Of a stretch of DNA of 5,467 nucleotides, positions 4,439 through 5,467 are shown piece after piece. Made by a program: the position numbers and the translations under genes. The notes beneath the pieces were generated by a model that worked only from the letters and a program-made list of their open reading frames with translations, made no database searches and was not told the origin of the DNA. Numbering within the stretch: the stretch's first letter is position 1; every line of letters starts with the position of its first letter. The DNA comes from Aquimarina sp. (GTDB lineage: Bacteria > Bacteroidota > Bacteroidia > Flavobacteriales > Flavobacteriaceae). The stretch lies in contig NZVW01000173.1 of NCBI GenBank assembly GCA_002697475.1, forward strand, positions 5,892 to 11,358. The letters are read 5' to 3'.

Positions 4439-5467
4439 TATCTTCCCATATATACTAAAAGCACAGAAATATCACTAGGCGATACTCCACTAATTCTTGA
4501 AGCCTGAGAAACCGTAGCTGGTTTTATTTTTGACATTTTTTCTCTTGCTTCAAATGACAATGATTTTAATTTAGAATAATCGAAATCTTTTGGAATTTTT
4601 ACATCCTCTAACCTATTCAATTTGTCGGCATTATTTTTTTCCTTTTCGATATAACCTGAATACTTCACTTGAATTTCTGTCTGCTCTAAAATTTCATTAT
4701 CCAAATCATTTTCCTTAATATATTCTGCAACCTTATCCAGTGTCTTAAGGTCTTGTAATTCTACCTGAGGTCTTGCAAAAATTTTAAAGAGCTTTCCGCT
4801 CTGATTTATGGGTGCTGAATTTTTTTCTTCAAGTAATGGATTAATCTCCTCTGGTGAAACACTCGTTTCTTTAAAGAAATCATAAAAAGATTGTGATTTA
4901 CTTTTCTTTTCTTCCATTCTTTTCATGCGCGTATCTGAGGCTAAACCAATTTCGTGTGATAACGGAGTTAGTCTGAAATCGGCATTATCTTGTCTCAATA
5001 ATGTTCTGTACTCTGCTCTAGAGGTAAACATTCTATATGGCTCTTCAGTACCTTTAGTAATTAAATCATCAATTAAAACTCCAATATAAGCATCATTTCT
5101 CTTTAAAATAAAAGGATCCTGTTCCTTCACTTTCAGTGCCGCATTTATACCCGCCATTAAACCTTGAGATGCTGCTTCTTCGTATCCCGTGGTTCCGTTA
5201 ATTTGACCCGCAAAATATAAACCATCTACTATTTTAGTTTCTAACGTATGGCTCAATTGCGTGGGTGGAAAATAGTCATATTCTATGGCATAACCAGGTC
5301 TAAAGAATTTTACGTTTTCAAAACCTGCTACAGATTTTAAGGCTTTAAACTGAACATCCTCTGGTAAGGAAGTAGAAAACCCGTTCACATAAATTTCAAC
5401 GGTATCCCATCCCTCCGGCTCCACAAAAATTTGATGCCTATCCTTTTCAGCAAAACGATTAATCTTA
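4438..5467 (-). CDS. mnmG: tRNA uridine-5-carboxymethylaminomethyl modification enzyme MnmG (GidA), C-terminal part (5' end outside window)
   Basis: MnmG works with the GTPase MnmE to build the cmnm5 group on wobble uridine 34 of certain tRNAs, using FAD, NADH and methylene-tetrahydrofolate, in the cytoplasm. The frame is open to the right edge, giving 342 residues here; the GTG at 5424-5422 is an internal Val codon, because conserved sequence continues upstream (RFAEKDRHQIFVEPEGW). About 280 N-terminal residues with the FAD dinucleotide fold are missing, judged from the 629-residue E. coli protein. Visible family marks are PGYAIEYDYFPPTQL, the signature GLYFAGQINGTTGYEEAASQG, EPYRMFTSRAEYRTLLRQDNADFRLT, and the C-terminal helical MnmE-binding region with EIQVKYSGYI and the final block PATVSQASRISGVSPSDISVLLVYM. 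It ends a few residues earlier than the E. coli protein. Its TAA overlaps the ATG of the next gene. The identification is secure. Confidence 0.97.
   Translation of the reverse strand, partial: KINRFAEKDRHQIFVEPEGWDTVEIYVNGFSTSLPEDVQFKALKSVAGFENVKFFRPGYAIEYDYFPPTQLSHTLETKIVDGLYFAGQINGTTGYEEAASQGLMAGINAALKVKEQDPFILKRNDAYIGVLIDDLITKGTEEPYRMFTSRAEYRTLLRQDNADFRLTPLSHEIGLASDTRMKRMEEKKSKSQSFYDFFKETSVSPEEINPLLEEKNSAPINQSGKLFKIFARPQVELQDLKTLDKVAEYIKENDLDNEILEQTEIQVKYSGYIEKEKNNADKLNRLEDVKIPKDFDYSKLKSLSFEAREKMSKIKPATVSQASRISGVSPSDISVLLVYMGR

Noticed and set aside
5422..5424. GTG as the start codon of mnmG
   Set aside because: The frame stays open upstream to the window edge and encodes conserved MnmG sequence, so this is an internal Val codon.

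Overview
The window looks like a piece of a Bacteroidota chromosome, of Cytophagales or Flavobacteriales type. It is AT-rich, all five recognisable genes lie on the minus strand, and clear Shine-Dalgarno sites are scarce. It carries an Ig-repeat surface protein of the kind exported by the type IX secretion system, an OmpH/Skp-like lipoprotein and a TAnnTTTG-type promoter element. The genus cannot be fixed from this sequence.

In the direction of transcription (right to left) the order is: (1) the C-terminal part of mnmG (gidA), the tRNA wobble-uridine modification enzyme, whose start lies beyond the right edge; (2) a small protein with two membrane segments whose ATG overlaps the mnmG stop by one base (TAATG); (3) a 46-nt gap holding a near-consensus parS site, TGTTCCACGTGGAACT, whose end overlaps the stop codon of gene 2; (4) a class I SAM-dependent methyltransferase; (5) a 218-nt gap with promoter-like TATTTTTG boxes; (6) an OmpH/Skp-like lipoprotein closed by a clear intrinsic terminator; (7) about 495 nt of AT-rich non-coding DNA full of short repeats and dyads; (8) the first 584 codons of a large secreted protein with a signal peptide and five Ig-like repeats, which runs off the left edge.

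mnmG, the small membrane protein and probably the methyltransferase look like one transcription unit. The OmpH-like gene may have its own promoter and shares the strand. The surface protein is a separate unit downstream of the terminator.

The most notable signal is the parS site. With mnmG, which lies near the replication origin in many bacteria, it suggests that this window is in the ParB/origin-proximal part of the chromosome. A second unexplained signal is an 18-bp perfect palindrome inside gene 2, whose half-site recurs as a dyad in the 495-nt gap. I found no RNA gene, insertion sequence, CRISPR array or defence-type system.
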